DNA of 64,000 nucleotides, taken from assembly GCA_965214975.1 (NCBI GenBank), contig OZ244055.1, positions 2,542,001-2,606,000 on the forward strand, written 5' to 3'. Below, piece after piece: positions 9,182 through 18,057 of this stretch; the first letter of the stretch is position 1, and the number at the start of each line of letters is the position of its first letter. The notes under the pieces were generated by a model. It saw only the letters and a program-made list of their open reading frames with translations. It was not told the DNA's origin and did not search any database. The position numbers and the translations under genes were made by a program. The DNA comes from JAJEBT01 sp965214975 (GTDB lineage Bacteria > Pseudomonadota > Alphaproteobacteria > MPNO01 > UBA830).

Positions 9182-11572
9182 TCAGCGCGGCAGAAGCCTC
9201 AGCACCCCCGCCGCCCCTTCCAGCGCACGGGCCCGCGACGTGGCGATCGCGACGTACTTCCCGTCCCTCCAGTCCCGTGTCATCGAGCCGTACCTGTCCG
9301 AAAGCGGATTGCCGGACGGGCCGGTGGCGATCATGAAACGGGAGTTCTCGAGGTCGGCGAGGTCGTAGACCGCCCGGTAGCCGGCGCCGTGCACCCCGGC
9401 ATAGGGCGCCCGCGCGTCGGTGATCCGGTTCTGGCCGCGGTTGACCGTGAAGGCTCCGCCGTCGCTCTCGATCCGGATGTCTCCGAAGCGGCGCAGGACC
9501 GGAAGACGCCCGAACAGCATGTGCCGGAAGACCGCCTCGTGCGCCTCGCCCCAGCGCCAGGCGGACATGTCGGAACCGAAGCGGTCCTCGAGATCGGACA
9601 GCGCGCGTTCGAGCGACCGCGTGACGGCATGCCCGCAATCCTCGACGGCGGCGGTGCGCACGTCGTCGCACCAGCCCGGCCGACGTTCCAGCATGCGGCG
9701 CACCACCCCGGGACGCAGACGCCAGTAGCGTTCGAAATGCTCGCCCAGCTCGTCGGCGTAGAGACCGCGGTTGACCTCCGCGAGCCAGGCGGTGAAGAGG
9801 AGGGGCGCGGCCTGGTCGCGCGTCATGTTCCTGTCCCACTTCCGCAGCAGGTCGACCGCCCGGGCCTCCCGCCCGGTGCGCGGCGCGGCATGCTCGAGCA
9901 GCAGCGGAACCAGAGCCTCCGCCGCCCGCGACCGCGCGTCGTTCTGCAGCCGGCCGGACAGCGCGACCGTCTGCGGCCCCGCGGCGGCGAGCACCTCGCG
10001 GATGCGCTCCGCGCGGTAGGCCGCCGGCCATTCGCGCGCCAGAAACCACGGGTAGTCGTCCGGAACGCTGCGCTGGTTGGCGTTGACGAGCAGGCCCGAC
10101 GGCGGATTGAAGGCCCGCGGAAGCGCCTCGAACGGAACGAACCCGGACCAGCCGTGGGCTCCGTCCCACCCGGGAACGGGCAAGCCGCCGTCGCCGCGGG
10201 TCCGCACCGGAACGCGTCCGGCCGCCACGAAGCCGATGTTGCCGTCCGTGTCGGCGAAGAACACGTTCTGCTGCGGCGCGTGGATGTCCGCGACCGCGTC
10301 GAGAAACTCCCGCCAGTTCCCGGCGCGGTTCAGCTTCATGAGACCGAAGGGGGTCCGGTCGTCGGCGGCGAGGCCGGTGGCCGCGAGCGTCACGACGTGC
10401 CCGGCGGGCGCGGTCACCCCGAACCGGCCTTCGAGGTCCGAGACCACAGGACCGCGCACGGTCTCGCGCACCTCGTGCGCGACCGGGTCGCCGCCGCGGA
10501 TCCAGATCGTCTCCGTGCGCGACGCGAAGGGCCGTGGCCCCCCGGGCGTGTCGTAATGGCCGGGGGACGACGCGCTGAGCCGTTCCAGGTACAGGTCGGA
10601 GGTGTCCGCGCCCCCGTTCGTCATGGCCCACGCGATCCGGCCGTTGTGGCCGAACACGTGCAGCGGAACCCCGGGCGCGGTGACCCCGACGACGTCGATC
10701 CCCGGCGCCTCGATCCGGGCCGGATACCACAGGCCCGGCGCCACGAAGCCGAGATGCGGATCGTTCGCGAGAATAGGCTTGCCGGACGCCGTCAGCTTCC
10801 CCGACAGGGCCCAGGCGTTCGAGGCCTCGCCCGAGGCCGGAACCAGGGCCTCCGGGATCCCGTCGAGAACACGGGCGAACTCCGAGGACCGCCGGCGGAC
10901 CGCCTCCGACGCCGCCAGCGTCGGCCGCCCGCCGCCGGACGGCCAGAGATCGGCCAGCTGCTGTGGCGTCAGCCGTTCCGACAGCGCGGCGCGCAACGCT
11001 TCCGTTCGCCAGTTCCACGACAGCCGCTGCGCCATCAGGCGCCCCCAGACCAGCGAGTCGGCGGGCCCCCAGGGTTCCGGGCGGCGGCGCAGCAGAACGA
11101 ATTCGGGCGGCGGCGCCCCCCGCCGGGTCTCGAGGAACGCGTTCACGCCGGCCGCGTAGGCGTCGAGGATGCGGACGAGCGGATCCGGCAGGCTCCGGTA
11201 GGTCCGCTCGGCGAGACGGTGGAGCCCGACCGTGCGCATCGCGCGGTCGATCGGGAGCGTGGCGGAGCCGACGACTTCCGACAGGCGCCCGGAGGCCAGC
11301 AGCCGCATGGAATCCATCTGGAAGAGCCGGTCCCGCGCGTGGACGAAGCCCAGCCCGAAATAGCCGTCCGCCGCGGTCGACGCCCGGATGTGCGGAATGC
11401 CGTTCGCGTCGTGGACGATCTCGACGGCGGCGTCGACGCCGTCGACGCGCACCTCGCCTGACAGGTCGGGAAGCGAGGTCCGGAGCCACAGGAACCCGCC
11501 CGCGCCGACCACGGCCGCGAGCGCGACGAGACCGCCGGCGAGCCGGGCGAGAACCCGTCGGGCCCGCCGCAT
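9182..11572 (-). CDS. penicillin acylase family (Ntn-hydrolase) protein, membrane-anchored or exported
   Basis: A 796-residue precursor of the S45 peptidase/penicillin amidase family. A hydrophobic N-terminal segment (about residues 9-30) after two arginine pairs looks like a signal anchor. The alpha-chain part has GIPHIRA and GFVHARDRLFQMD. The predicted autocatalytic cleavage places the nucleophile at Ser251 in GEASNAWAL, followed by PILANDPHLG and FGHNGRIAWAMTNG, as in the family's beta chain. Members hydrolyse amide bonds of acyl-homoserine lactones, cyclic lipopeptides or beta-lactams; which of these applies cannot be read from sequence. ATG at 11572 starts the gene. Confidence 0.9.
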   Translation of the reverse strand: MRRARRVLARLAGGLVALAAVVGAGGFLWLRTSLPDLSGEVRVDGVDAAVEIVHDANGIPHIRASTAADGYFGLGFVHARDRLFQMDSMRLLASGRLSEVVGSATLPIDRAMRTVGLHRLAERTYRSLPDPLVRILDAYAAGVNAFLETRRGAPPPEFVLLRRRPEPWGPADSLVWGRLMAQRLSWNWRTEALRAALSERLTPQQLADLWPSGGGRPTLAASEAVRRRSSEFARVLDGIPEALVPASGEASNAWALSGKLTASGKPILANDPHLGFVAPGLWYPARIEAPGIDVVGVTAPGVPLHVFGHNGRIAWAMTNGGADTSDLYLERLSASSPGHYDTPGGPRPFASRTETIWIRGGDPVAHEVRETVRGPVVSDLEGRFGVTAPAGHVVTLAATGLAADDRTPFGLMKLNRAGNWREFLDAVADIHAPQQNVFFADTDGNIGFVAAGRVPVRTRGDGGLPVPGWDGAHGWSGFVPFEALPRAFNPPSGLLVNANQRSVPDDYPWFLAREWPAAYRAERIREVLAAAGPQTVALSGRLQNDARSRAAEALVPLLLEHAAPRTGREARAVDLLRKWDRNMTRDQAAPLLFTAWLAEVNRGLYADELGEHFERYWRLRPGVVRRMLERRPGWCDDVRTAAVEDCGHAVTRSLERALSDLEDRFGSDMSAWRWGEAHEAVFRHMLFGRLPVLRRFGDIRIESDGGAFTVNRGQNRITDARAPYAGVHGAGYRAVYDLADLENSRFMIATGPSGNPLSDRYGSMTRDWRDGKYVAIATSRARALEGAAGVLRLLPR

Positions 11573-11624
11573 CAGGTCCGGGGGCCGCTACGCGGAGCGG
11601 CAGCGCCGTGCCGCCGGGACCGTC

Positions 11625-12641
11625 TCAGCGGGCCGCCAGCCATTCGGCGGCCTCGGCGGCGGCGTAGGTGAGGATGCCGTCCGCCCCCGCCCGCTTGAGG
11701 CAGAGGAGGCTTTCGGCGATGACGCGGTCCCCGTCGAGCCAGCCGTTGAGTCCGGCCGCCTTCATCATCGCGTACTCCCCGGACACCTGGTAGACGAGAG
11801 TGGGCATGCCGAACGCGTCCTTCACCCGGCGCACGACGTCGAGATAGAACATGCCGGGCTTGACCATGACCATGTCGGCACCCTCGGCAACGTCGAGCGC
11901 GACCTCGCGGAGCGCCTCGTCGCCGTTGGCGGGGTCCATCTGGTAGGTCTTCTTGTCGCCGCCTCCGAGATTCGGCGCGGAGCCGACGGCGTCGCGGAAC
12001 GGGCCGTAGAGCGCCGAGGCGTATTTCGCGCTGTAGGCGAGAATGCGCGTCGCGTCGTGGCCGGCGGCGTCGAGCGCGGAACGGATGGCGCCGACCCTGC
12101 CGTCCATCATGTCCGAGGGCGCGATGACGTCGCAGCCGGCTTCCGCCTGCACCACCGCCTGGCGCGCCAGAACCTCGACCGTCTCGTCGTTGACGACGTG
12201 GCCGTCGCGCACGAGGCCGTCATGGCCGTGCGTGGTGAAAGGGTCGAGTGCCACGTCGCACATGACCCCGAGATCCGGATGCGCGGTCTTGACCGCGCGG
12301 ACGGCCCTGCACACGATGTTGTCCGGATTGGTCGCCTCGTCCCCGTCGCTCGTCTTGAGATCCGGCTCGACCGCCGGGAAAACGGCGATCAGGGGAATGC
12401 CGAGAGCCCGGGCCCTGCCGGCCTCGGCCACGAGCGACTCGACGGAATGGCGCGCGACGCCGGGCAGGGACGGAATCTCGACGCGCGCCTCGTCGCGGTC
12501 GTGAACGAACAGCGGCCACACGAGATCCGCCGGGGCGAGCGCGGACTCGGCGACCAGACGCCGGTTCCAGCCGTCCCGCCGGTTGCGGCGCATGCGCGTC
12601 GCCGGGAACCGGCCAAGTCCGCGATCGCCTTCCGCCGCCAT
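11625..12641 (-). CDS. hemB: delta-aminolevulinic acid dehydratase (porphobilinogen synthase)
   Basis: Condenses two 5-aminolevulinate molecules to porphobilinogen in haem synthesis. The 338-residue product has both Schiff-base lysines, Lys206 in AYSAKYASALYGPFR and Lys261 in MVMVKPGMFYLD. The metal loop reads DVALDPFTTHGHDG, lacking the three cysteines of zinc-dependent enzymes, so this is the magnesium-type enzyme usual in alphaproteobacteria. Length and order are normal and the C-terminus ends at EWLAAR. It lies 52 bases from the acylase start on the same strand, possibly its own transcript. Confidence 0.96.
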   Translation of the reverse strand: MAAEGDRGLGRFPATRMRRNRRDGWNRRLVAESALAPADLVWPLFVHDRDEARVEIPSLPGVARHSVESLVAEAGRARALGIPLIAVFPAVEPDLKTSDGDEATNPDNIVCRAVRAVKTAHPDLGVMCDVALDPFTTHGHDGLVRDGHVVNDETVEVLARQAVVQAEAGCDVIAPSDMMDGRVGAIRSALDAAGHDATRILAYSAKYASALYGPFRDAVGSAPNLGGGDKKTYQMDPANGDEALREVALDVAEGADMVMVKPGMFYLDVVRRVKDAFGMPTLVYQVSGEYAMMKAAGLNGWLDGDRVIAESLLCLKRAGADGILTYAAAEAAEWLAAR

Positions 12642-12959
12642 CGTGCCTCCCGCCGCCCCGGCCGGACCGGCGCCCCGCGGCGCGAACCGCCACGGCCCGT
12701 CGCGCCATCATAGAGCATCCGGGAGGAAGCCGGGAACCCGCGGAGCCGACCGCGCGGACGCGCCGGGAACCGCGATCCGTCGTCGCGCCCGCGCTCCCGG
12801 TCCGGGCATAGACAGTCCCGCGGGCGGCGAGACGCGGCAAGCCGTGCCGATCCGGCATGGCGCCTCTTCCGTGTCCGGCTCCGCCGCTCGGCGGAGACGC
12901 CGGCCCGGAAGGCGAACGTTCCAGCCTTTCCGGCGTCCCGTGACGGCGCTTGCAGCCGT
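12642..12959. other. 318-base intergenic gap
   Basis: Between the stop of the OLD-like ATPase gene and the start of hemB, both on the minus strand. No gene, repeat or clear terminator seen. The hemB promoter probably lies here, but no convincing box was found. Confidence 0.35.
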
Positions 12960-14636
12960 TCAAGCCGGGTTGAGCGCTTCCGCGATGCGGTCGAGCTTTT
13001 CCCGGACTTCCGGGTGAATCTCGTCTTCGCGCATCTCCGCGGCCAGAAAATGGAGATCGCGCTTGGGCGTGTTCTTCCCGACATCGTTCAGCAACGGCCG
13101 CAGAAATTCGTCACTCGCCTTCACGCGCACGAGCGAGACGTGGTCCCCGAAAAGCTCCGTGCCCCGGGGCACCTGTTTCGCGAATGCCTCGCGAACCCGG
13201 GGTTCCATCAATAAGGGAGGAAAGCCCACGAACCGGACGATGGCGTCGGGCTGCAGGAGGTAGTTCTCGATCTCGTGGCGGCGCCAGCGCAGCACCTCCA
13301 GCCCCGCCGCCGCCGTCTCGCTGTCCGGCTCGTCGCGGTTGTCCCCGTCGAGCAGGCAGAGACCCCGCATTTCCGGAAATACCGCCTGCATGGCGAAGAA
13401 ATGGGCTTTCGCTTCGCGAAGACTCCTCCCGCCCAGCCAGTGGACGAAAGCCCGCTCCAAGAACTTCCGCGCCGGGTGATCGAGAGTCCGCGCCCATTCG
13501 CGCAAAATTTTCTCGTCGGTCTCGCTCTCCACATAGAGCACGCCACCGACCTCCCCGCCGAACAAGAGATCCGTGGTCGTCACGCGCTTGAGGGCTTCGC
13601 GCACCTGGTCGCGTTCGGTCTCGCTGGCGAGCGCGCGGGGCGTCGGGCCGAGGAACCCGAGCACCCGGTCGGGGGCCGTGGCGTCGAGGACGACCTCGGA
13701 ATGCGTCGCGATGATCACCTGTCCGCCACTGTCGCGCGCGACCCTGCGGATCAGGTCGTAAACCTGTTTTTGCAGGATGACGTGCTGATGCGCGTCGGGC
13801 TCGTCGAGCAGGATCACCGCGGCGGGCCTCGCATGCAGAAAGGCCGTCAGGAGGAGCACCTGGAGCGTTCCGCTCCCGGCGTTGGAGAGATCGAGCGGCC
13901 GGCCGCCGTTCAACTCCCGGTATTCGCACACGATGTAGGGCTGGGCCGGCGAGTACGCGGGCCTGAGCAATTCGATCCGGAAAAGATCCCGGACGTGTCC
14001 CGCGAGCTCTTTCCACTGCGCCTCGCCACCGCTCTCGGCGATCTCCAGCAGGAGATTCCGCAGGATCTCCCCCGGCCGCCCCTGGCCTACGAGAAGATCC
14101 TGCATGCCCCTGTCGCGCCGCGGCTCGTCGCGCTCGATCCCCGAAAGAGGGGGAACGTGAACGACATCGAGGCGCTTCGCCGCCTCCGGCGGAAAGCCCC
14201 GGATGGCTTCGCCGTCAAGGTTTCTCGCGTCCTTGGGCCGGGCGTACGCCAGTTCGGGATTGGCGTACTGGAGCTCGATCCCGCACGTCCACGATTCGCC
14301 GTCCGCATGGCCCTCCACGACGATCTCGATCAGTCGCCGCGCCCCCGACATGCCTCGCGGACCGGTGACCCTTCGGTCTTCCCACAGAAGATTCATCTCC
14401 CGCAGCGGCACCGCCGTGATGTCGGTGCGCGGGACGGCCACGCCCGATCGCTTGACGGCCTTGCCGCCGACCCGCTGCGCGGTCCACCGGTCAAGCGCCA
14501 GCCTCCAGGTGGCGATCGCCTGGAGCAGCGTCGACTTTCCGGCGTTGTTTGGCCCGGCGAGGACGACCGAGTCCGCGAGATCGAACGTCTGCTCGCGGAA
14601 TCGCTTGAAGTTCCTGATCGTGACGCGACGGATCAC
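12960..14636 (-). CDS. OLD-like ATPase with C-terminal TOPRIM-type domain
   Basis: A 558-residue RecF/OLD-class protein. Domains in order: P-loop GPNNAGKST (residues 28-36), a signature-like LSNAGSGTLQ (about 250), Walker B VILLDEPDAH (274-283), H-loop histidine in IATHSE (312), and then a C-terminal region with an acidic Glu370 in YVESETDEKI and a DGD triad in LCLLDGDN (about 429-433), as expected of a TOPRIM nuclease fold. OLD-family proteins are often anti-phage nucleases; no helicase (as in Gabija) or other known partner is adjacent, so a defence role is inference. The GTG start at 14636 overlaps the TGA of a 23-codon frame. Confidence 0.82.
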   Translation of the reverse strand: MIRRVTIRNFKRFREQTFDLADSVVLAGPNNAGKSTLLQAIATWRLALDRWTAQRVGGKAVKRSGVAVPRTDITAVPLREMNLLWEDRRVTGPRGMSGARRLIEIVVEGHADGESWTCGIELQYANPELAYARPKDARNLDGEAIRGFPPEAAKRLDVVHVPPLSGIERDEPRRDRGMQDLLVGQGRPGEILRNLLLEIAESGGEAQWKELAGHVRDLFRIELLRPAYSPAQPYIVCEYRELNGGRPLDLSNAGSGTLQVLLLTAFLHARPAAVILLDEPDAHQHVILQKQVYDLIRRVARDSGGQVIIATHSEVVLDATAPDRVLGFLGPTPRALASETERDQVREALKRVTTTDLLFGGEVGGVLYVESETDEKILREWARTLDHPARKFLERAFVHWLGGRSLREAKAHFFAMQAVFPEMRGLCLLDGDNRDEPDSETAAAGLEVLRWRRHEIENYLLQPDAIVRFVGFPPLLMEPRVREAFAKQVPRGTELFGDHVSLVRVKASDEFLRPLLNDVGKNTPKRDLHFLAAEMREDEIHPEVREKLDRIAEALNPA

Positions 14637-14704
14637 CGGCGTGCCTCGACGGGAGAAACGCCGTTCGAGACGGCCGGATCGTGGATGACGTCGGTCCAGA
14701 TCAT
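14633..14704 (-). CDS. tiny coupled ORF resembling the N-terminus of Uma2 nucleases
   Basis: A 23-residue frame, MIWTDVIHDPAVSNG..., whose ATG overlaps the stop of the upstream frame (ATGA) and whose TGA overlaps the GTG of the ATPase (GTGA). The first eleven residues resemble the start of Uma2-family (DUF820) endonucleases, which often begin M-x-W-x-x-V-x-x-x-P. If so it is a truncated remnant; alternatively it acts as a leader that couples translation of the ATPase. Weak evidence. Confidence 0.3.
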   Translation of the reverse strand: MIWTDVIHDPAVSNGVSPVEARR

Positions 14705-15033
14705 GCCGGGTGTTCCAGAATGCGGGCCAGCATCGACGCGTTCAGGGTCGAGACCCGTCGGGTTCCAGACCCCGTTCCGGGCTCCGCAAACCGCGCCAAA
14801 GGCTCCGACAGGTCCGCAATGTGCGTGAACCCGCGCTCGAACTCAAGCGGAGAGCGCGGGATTCGCCGGTCCCCGACGATCGTCCCGCGCATGGAGGGCG
14901 GATCCGCGTCGGGCACGAAGCTACCCGGATCCTTCCGCGGCGCGAGCCCGCGGAGACATCGATCATCGGGATTCGCGCCCGCTCGGGCCTCGGCTGCACC
15001 GTCCCGAAGACCGGGTTCGTGCCCATCGGCCAC
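14701..15033 (-). CDS. hypothetical protein upstream of OLD-like ATPase
   Basis: A frame of up to 110 codons, possibly starting later at the internal ATG giving a 63-residue product (MRGTIVGDRRIPRSPLEF). I do not recognise it. The reason to list it is position: its stop overlaps the next start in an ATGA arrangement, forming a chain of overlaps into the ATPase gene. No clear Shine-Dalgarno precedes either start. The surrounding 14705-15350 stretch otherwise holds nothing identifiable. Confidence 0.3.
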   Translation of the reverse strand: MADGHEPGLRDGAAEARAGANPDDRCLRGLAPRKDPGSFVPDADPPSMRGTIVGDRRIPRSPLEFERGFTHIADLSEPLARFAEPGTGSGTRRVSTLNASMLARILEHPA

Positions 15034-15350
15034 GCGAGCGGAGGGATCATTCCCGCTTCCGCCGGAGAACGGCAGCGGTCCGCAACCGCGCCGAACCGGA
15101 AGCGGAGGCCCGACGCCACACCCATCCCGAAATGCCGCGCGAAGGCTTCGAGCGACGCTCGCTCCTTGCGCGCTTCCCGCGGATCAGCCCGCGAACCGGA
15201 TCTTTCGTCGACACACCAACCTCCCGTGCCCCACGCCCGAGCCGGAACCCGTCTCCGGGATCGACGTTCCGGACGGTTATTCCGGTGCCTATGCGGTGCC
15301 TCCTGTTCGGTCGGAAACCGCAGGGCCGGCGGCGCGGCTCTGTCCGAGGG
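15034..15350. other. intergenic gap between small ORF and rpoH 3' end
   Basis: No gene, repeat copy or clear terminator recognised here. Any promoter for the ATPase chain should lie in this gap, since rpoH on the same strand ends at 15351. Confidence 0.35.
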
Positions 15351-16229
15351 TCAATTCGCCAGAAGATCCTCGCGGTCGTGCCCGTCCAGGGCCGCGCGCA
15401 ATTTCGAGAGGGCCTTGCCCTCGATCTGGCGGACGCGCTCCTTGGTCACGCCGAAATCGTCGCCGATCTCGGCGAGGGTGATCTTGCCGCCGTCGCCGAG
15501 AAAGCGTCGGCTGATGACCTCGCGCTCGCGTGGCGTGAGGTGTTCCATGGCCTCGCGCAGCCACCGCGACCGGGTTTCCCCGTCCACGAGATCCTCGACC
15601 TCGGCGTCGGGCGTCGCGCGGTCGTCGGCCAGCAGATCCTGCCGCTCGACGGAGTCGCCCTCGCCCATCGGCGCGTTGAGCGAGAGATCCGGGGCCGACA
15701 GGCGGCTCTCCATGCGTTCCACCGCCGCGACCGGAACGCCGAGCTCGTCCGCGATCATGTCGCGCTCGGCGCCGGTCATCCGGCCCGCTCCGCTCCCGGC
15801 AAGCCGGGCGCGAAGTCGGCGCAGCTTGAAGAACAGCCCTTTCTGGGCCGGCGTCGTGCTGAGACGGACGACGGACGAGTTGCGCACGACGAATTCCTGC
15901 ATCGCCGCGAGTATCCACCACGCGGCGTAGGTCGAGAAGCGCACGCCGCGATCCGGATCGAAGCGGTTGGCCGCCGCCAGCAGGCCGGTGTTGCCCTCCT
16001 GGATCAGGTCGCCGACGGGGAGGCCGTAGGCCTTGAACCGCGACGCGAAGCGCACGCTGAGGCGGACGTGCGAGTTCACGATCCGGGCGAGCGCCTTCTC
16101 GTCGCGGCGGTCGCGCCAGCGGCGCGCCAGTTTCCGTTCCTCATCGCGCTCGAGCATCGGCGCCTTCATGGCCGCCGACACGTACCGCCTGTCGCCCGCG
16201 GTCAGCCAGCTCGGGTTCGCGCCTGCCAT
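15351..16229 (-). CDS. rpoH: RNA polymerase sigma-32 factor (heat shock)
   Basis: A 292-residue group 3 sigma factor. Region 2 is intact (GDLIQEGNTGLL at 73-84, RFSTYAAWWI), followed by the RpoH box QKGLFFKLR (129-137), which separates RpoH from RpoD and RpoS. Region 4 ends with ITLAEIGDDF and VTKERVRQIEGKALSKLR. The RpoH-box neighbourhood VVRNSSVVRLSTTPA differs from the E. coli form and recalls the second RpoH of alphaproteobacteria. The gene follows a DegP-like protease on the same strand and has its own heat-shock-like promoter at 16279-16306, consistent with self-activation. Confidence 0.95.
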   Translation of the reverse strand: MAGANPSWLTAGDRRYVSAAMKAPMLERDEERKLARRWRDRRDEKALARIVNSHVRLSVRFASRFKAYGLPVGDLIQEGNTGLLAAANRFDPDRGVRFSTYAAWWILAAMQEFVVRNSSVVRLSTTPAQKGLFFKLRRLRARLAGSGAGRMTGAERDMIADELGVPVAAVERMESRLSAPDLSLNAPMGEGDSVERQDLLADDRATPDAEVEDLVDGETRSRWLREAMEHLTPREREVISRRFLGDGGKITLAEIGDDFGVTKERVRQIEGKALSKLRAALDGHDREDLLAN

Positions 16230-16268
16230 TTCGGCCTCCCTTCCCCCGCAGTGCCGGGAACGGATGGT

Positions 16269-16322
16269 TTCGATTCGAAAATAATCTTTCCCGGCCGGAT
16301 TTCAAGATGTTTTCGACTCGAA
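16269..16322. promoter_or_regulatory. twin 11-base palindromes flanking the rpoH promoter
   Basis: Two near-identical palindromic boxes, TTCGATTCGAA (16269-16279) and TTCGACTCGAA (16312-16322), 43 bases centre to centre (about four helical turns), bracket the promoter. Perfect TTCGA-N-TCGAA symmetry in both suggests a dimeric regulator binding on both sides. Function inferred from layout only. Confidence 0.4.
16279..16306 (-). promoter_or_regulatory. heat-shock (sigma-32) type promoter of rpoH
   Basis: On the minus strand CTTGAAA (16300-16306) is followed, 17 bases after CTTG, by ATTATTT (16279-16285). This fits the alphaproteobacterial sigma-32 pattern CTTG-N17-CYTATNT at all but one defined position. 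The site lies about 50 bases before the rpoH ATG in a conspicuously A/T-richer patch. Confidence 0.55.
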
Positions 16323-16413
16323 ATTTCATGCCTTGGGCACCGGGACTCCCCGGCCGCGCCGGCGCCCGCGGGCGCCGGAGCCCCGAAGGATCCCGGCGCC
16401 CGCGGACAAGGCG

Positions 16414-17910
16414 TCACGCGTCGTCCGCCGGCAGCGCGACGTAGAGATCGGACGCCGCGCGGCGGACCAGCACCAGCAGCGACTTCCGCCGCTCGCCGAC
16501 GGCGCGCCGGACTTCCGCGGCGACGTCGGCGGGCGTCCGGACGTCGCGACCCTGGATCCTGCGGATCACGTCGCCCGGGCGCAGGCCCCGCCTCCCGGCG
16601 ACCCCGTCCGGGGCGACCGCGGTCACGACGACGCCGTCGACCTCCTCGGGCACCTCGAAGCGGGCGCGGCGCTCGTCGTCGAGCTCCGCGAGCGTCATGC
16701 CGAAGTCGGAGCGCTCGTCCGCGGCCGAAGCCGTGGTCTCCGCGCTCCCCGGCAGGGTGCCGATCCTGACGGCGCTCTCGATCCTCGACCCGGCGCGGAT
16801 CACGGAAAGCCGCGCCTCCGCGCCCGCCGGAAGGCGCGCGATCAGCCGGGGCAGCTCGCGCATGCTCTCGATGCGCTCGCCGTCCACGGCGACGATCACG
16901 TCCCCCTGGCGCAGGCCGGCCTCGGCGGCGGGGCCGTCGGCCTCCACCTGGGCGACCAGCGCCCCCTCGGCGGCCTCCAGGCCGAGGCCGTCGGCCAGAT
17001 CCCGCGTCACCTCCTGGACATGGACGCCGAGCCAGCCGCGCGCGACCTTGCCGGCGGTTCTCAGCTGCGCGATCACCTCGCTCGCGAGGTCGGAAGGCAC
17101 CGCGAAACCGATCCCCGCGCTGGCGCCGGTCGGCGAGAGGATCGCCGTGTTGACGCCAATGACCTCGCCCTGCAGGTTGAAGGACGGCCCGCCCGAGTTC
17201 CCGCGGTTGATGGGCGCGTCGATCTGCAGGAAATCGTCGTACGGGCCGGATCCGATGTCGCGGCCGCGCGCCGAGACGATTCCCGTGGTCACGGTGTTCC
17301 CGAGGCCGAACGGGCTCCCGATCGCGAGAACCCAGTCGCCGACCTTCACGTCGTCCGAACGCCCGAACGCGACGTGGGGGAGCGGCCCGCGGCCGTCGAC
17401 CTTGAGAAGCGCGAGATCCGTCTTGGGATCGCGGCCGACGACATCGGCCTCGAAGGTCCGTCCGTCGGTCATCGTGACTTCGATCCTGCTGCCCGCCGCC
17501 ACGACATGCTCGTTGGTCACGATGTGGCCGTCGGCGTCGATGATGAATCCCGAACCCATGGAGGGTCGCCGCGGCCCCGGACCGAACTCGCGGCGGGGTC
17601 CGTCGAACTCGAAGTGCCGGAAGAACTCGTCCCCGAAGAACCTCCGGAACGATTCCGGGATCCGGAACCCGGGCGTCCGGGACGCGGAGCCGCGCGCGGC
17701 GGGGCCGGAAACCCGCACCGACACCACGGCCGGGCTCACTCTCTCGATGACGTCCGCGAAGCTCCGGGGCATCGCGCCCGCGGGCGCGGGTACGGCAGCC
17801 GCCGCCCGCGTCCGGCCGTCCGGTTCGGCGGCCAGCAGCATGCCGCCCAGCGCGGCCGCGGCGGCCAGTCCGCCGAGGGCGACCGCCCCCGTTCTGGCAA
17901 GTCTCGACAT
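16414..17910 (-). CDS. DegP/HtrA-family periplasmic serine protease
   Basis: A 498-residue Do-type protease. A signal peptide is likely (hydrophobic residues 9-27 ending near LLAAEP). The catalytic triad is His135 (VTNEHVV), Asp165 (TDLALLK) and Ser239 (NRGNSGGP). Two PDZ domains follow: GWLGVHVQEV...GLRQGDVIVAVDG and a second with GRRGLRPGDVIRRIQG. Works in envelope protein quality control as protease and chaperone. The ATG at 17910 has AGGAGA about 8 bases upstream. It sits directly upstream of rpoH on the same strand and is divergent from an amidohydrolase gene. Confidence 0.95.
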   Translation of the reverse strand: MSRLARTGAVALGGLAAAAALGGMLLAAEPDGRTRAAAAVPAPAGAMPRSFADVIERVSPAVVSVRVSGPAARGSASRTPGFRIPESFRRFFGDEFFRHFEFDGPRREFGPGPRRPSMGSGFIIDADGHIVTNEHVVAAGSRIEVTMTDGRTFEADVVGRDPKTDLALLKVDGRGPLPHVAFGRSDDVKVGDWVLAIGSPFGLGNTVTTGIVSARGRDIGSGPYDDFLQIDAPINRGNSGGPSFNLQGEVIGVNTAILSPTGASAGIGFAVPSDLASEVIAQLRTAGKVARGWLGVHVQEVTRDLADGLGLEAAEGALVAQVEADGPAAEAGLRQGDVIVAVDGERIESMRELPRLIARLPAGAEARLSVIRAGSRIESAVRIGTLPGSAETTASAADERSDFGMTLAELDDERRARFEVPEEVDGVVVTAVAPDGVAGRRGLRPGDVIRRIQGRDVRTPADVAAEVRRAVGERRKSLLVLVRRAASDLYVALPADDA

Positions 17911-17949
17911 GTTCGGTTCTCCTGCTTTCCGTTTGTCCTTGTCGCCCCG

Positions 17950-17977
17950 ATAATGGGGAGGTCGGGGTTACGGGAAG
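17950..17977 (-). promoter_or_regulatory. possible sigma-32 promoter of the degP-like gene
   Basis: On the minus strand CTTCCCG (17971-17977), a 12-base spacer and CCCCATTAT (17950-17958). The -10 part agrees well with the E. coli sigma-32 CCCCAT motif; the -35 part only with its CTT. Given that the downstream gene is a heat-shock-type protease, the match is suggestive but short of convincing. Confidence 0.3.
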
Positions 17978-18057
17978 CTGTCCGCCCGATTAAACTTTCG
18001 TAACGTGACGCGGCCCGGCCGGGCCGCGCGGCTTCCGGCGGGAAACGGCGAGGCGTC

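Noticed and set aside
14742..15125. A 127-codon minus-strand frame alternative to the 14701-15033 frame
   Set aside because: Arginine/serine-rich shadow with no coupling to the ATPase gene.
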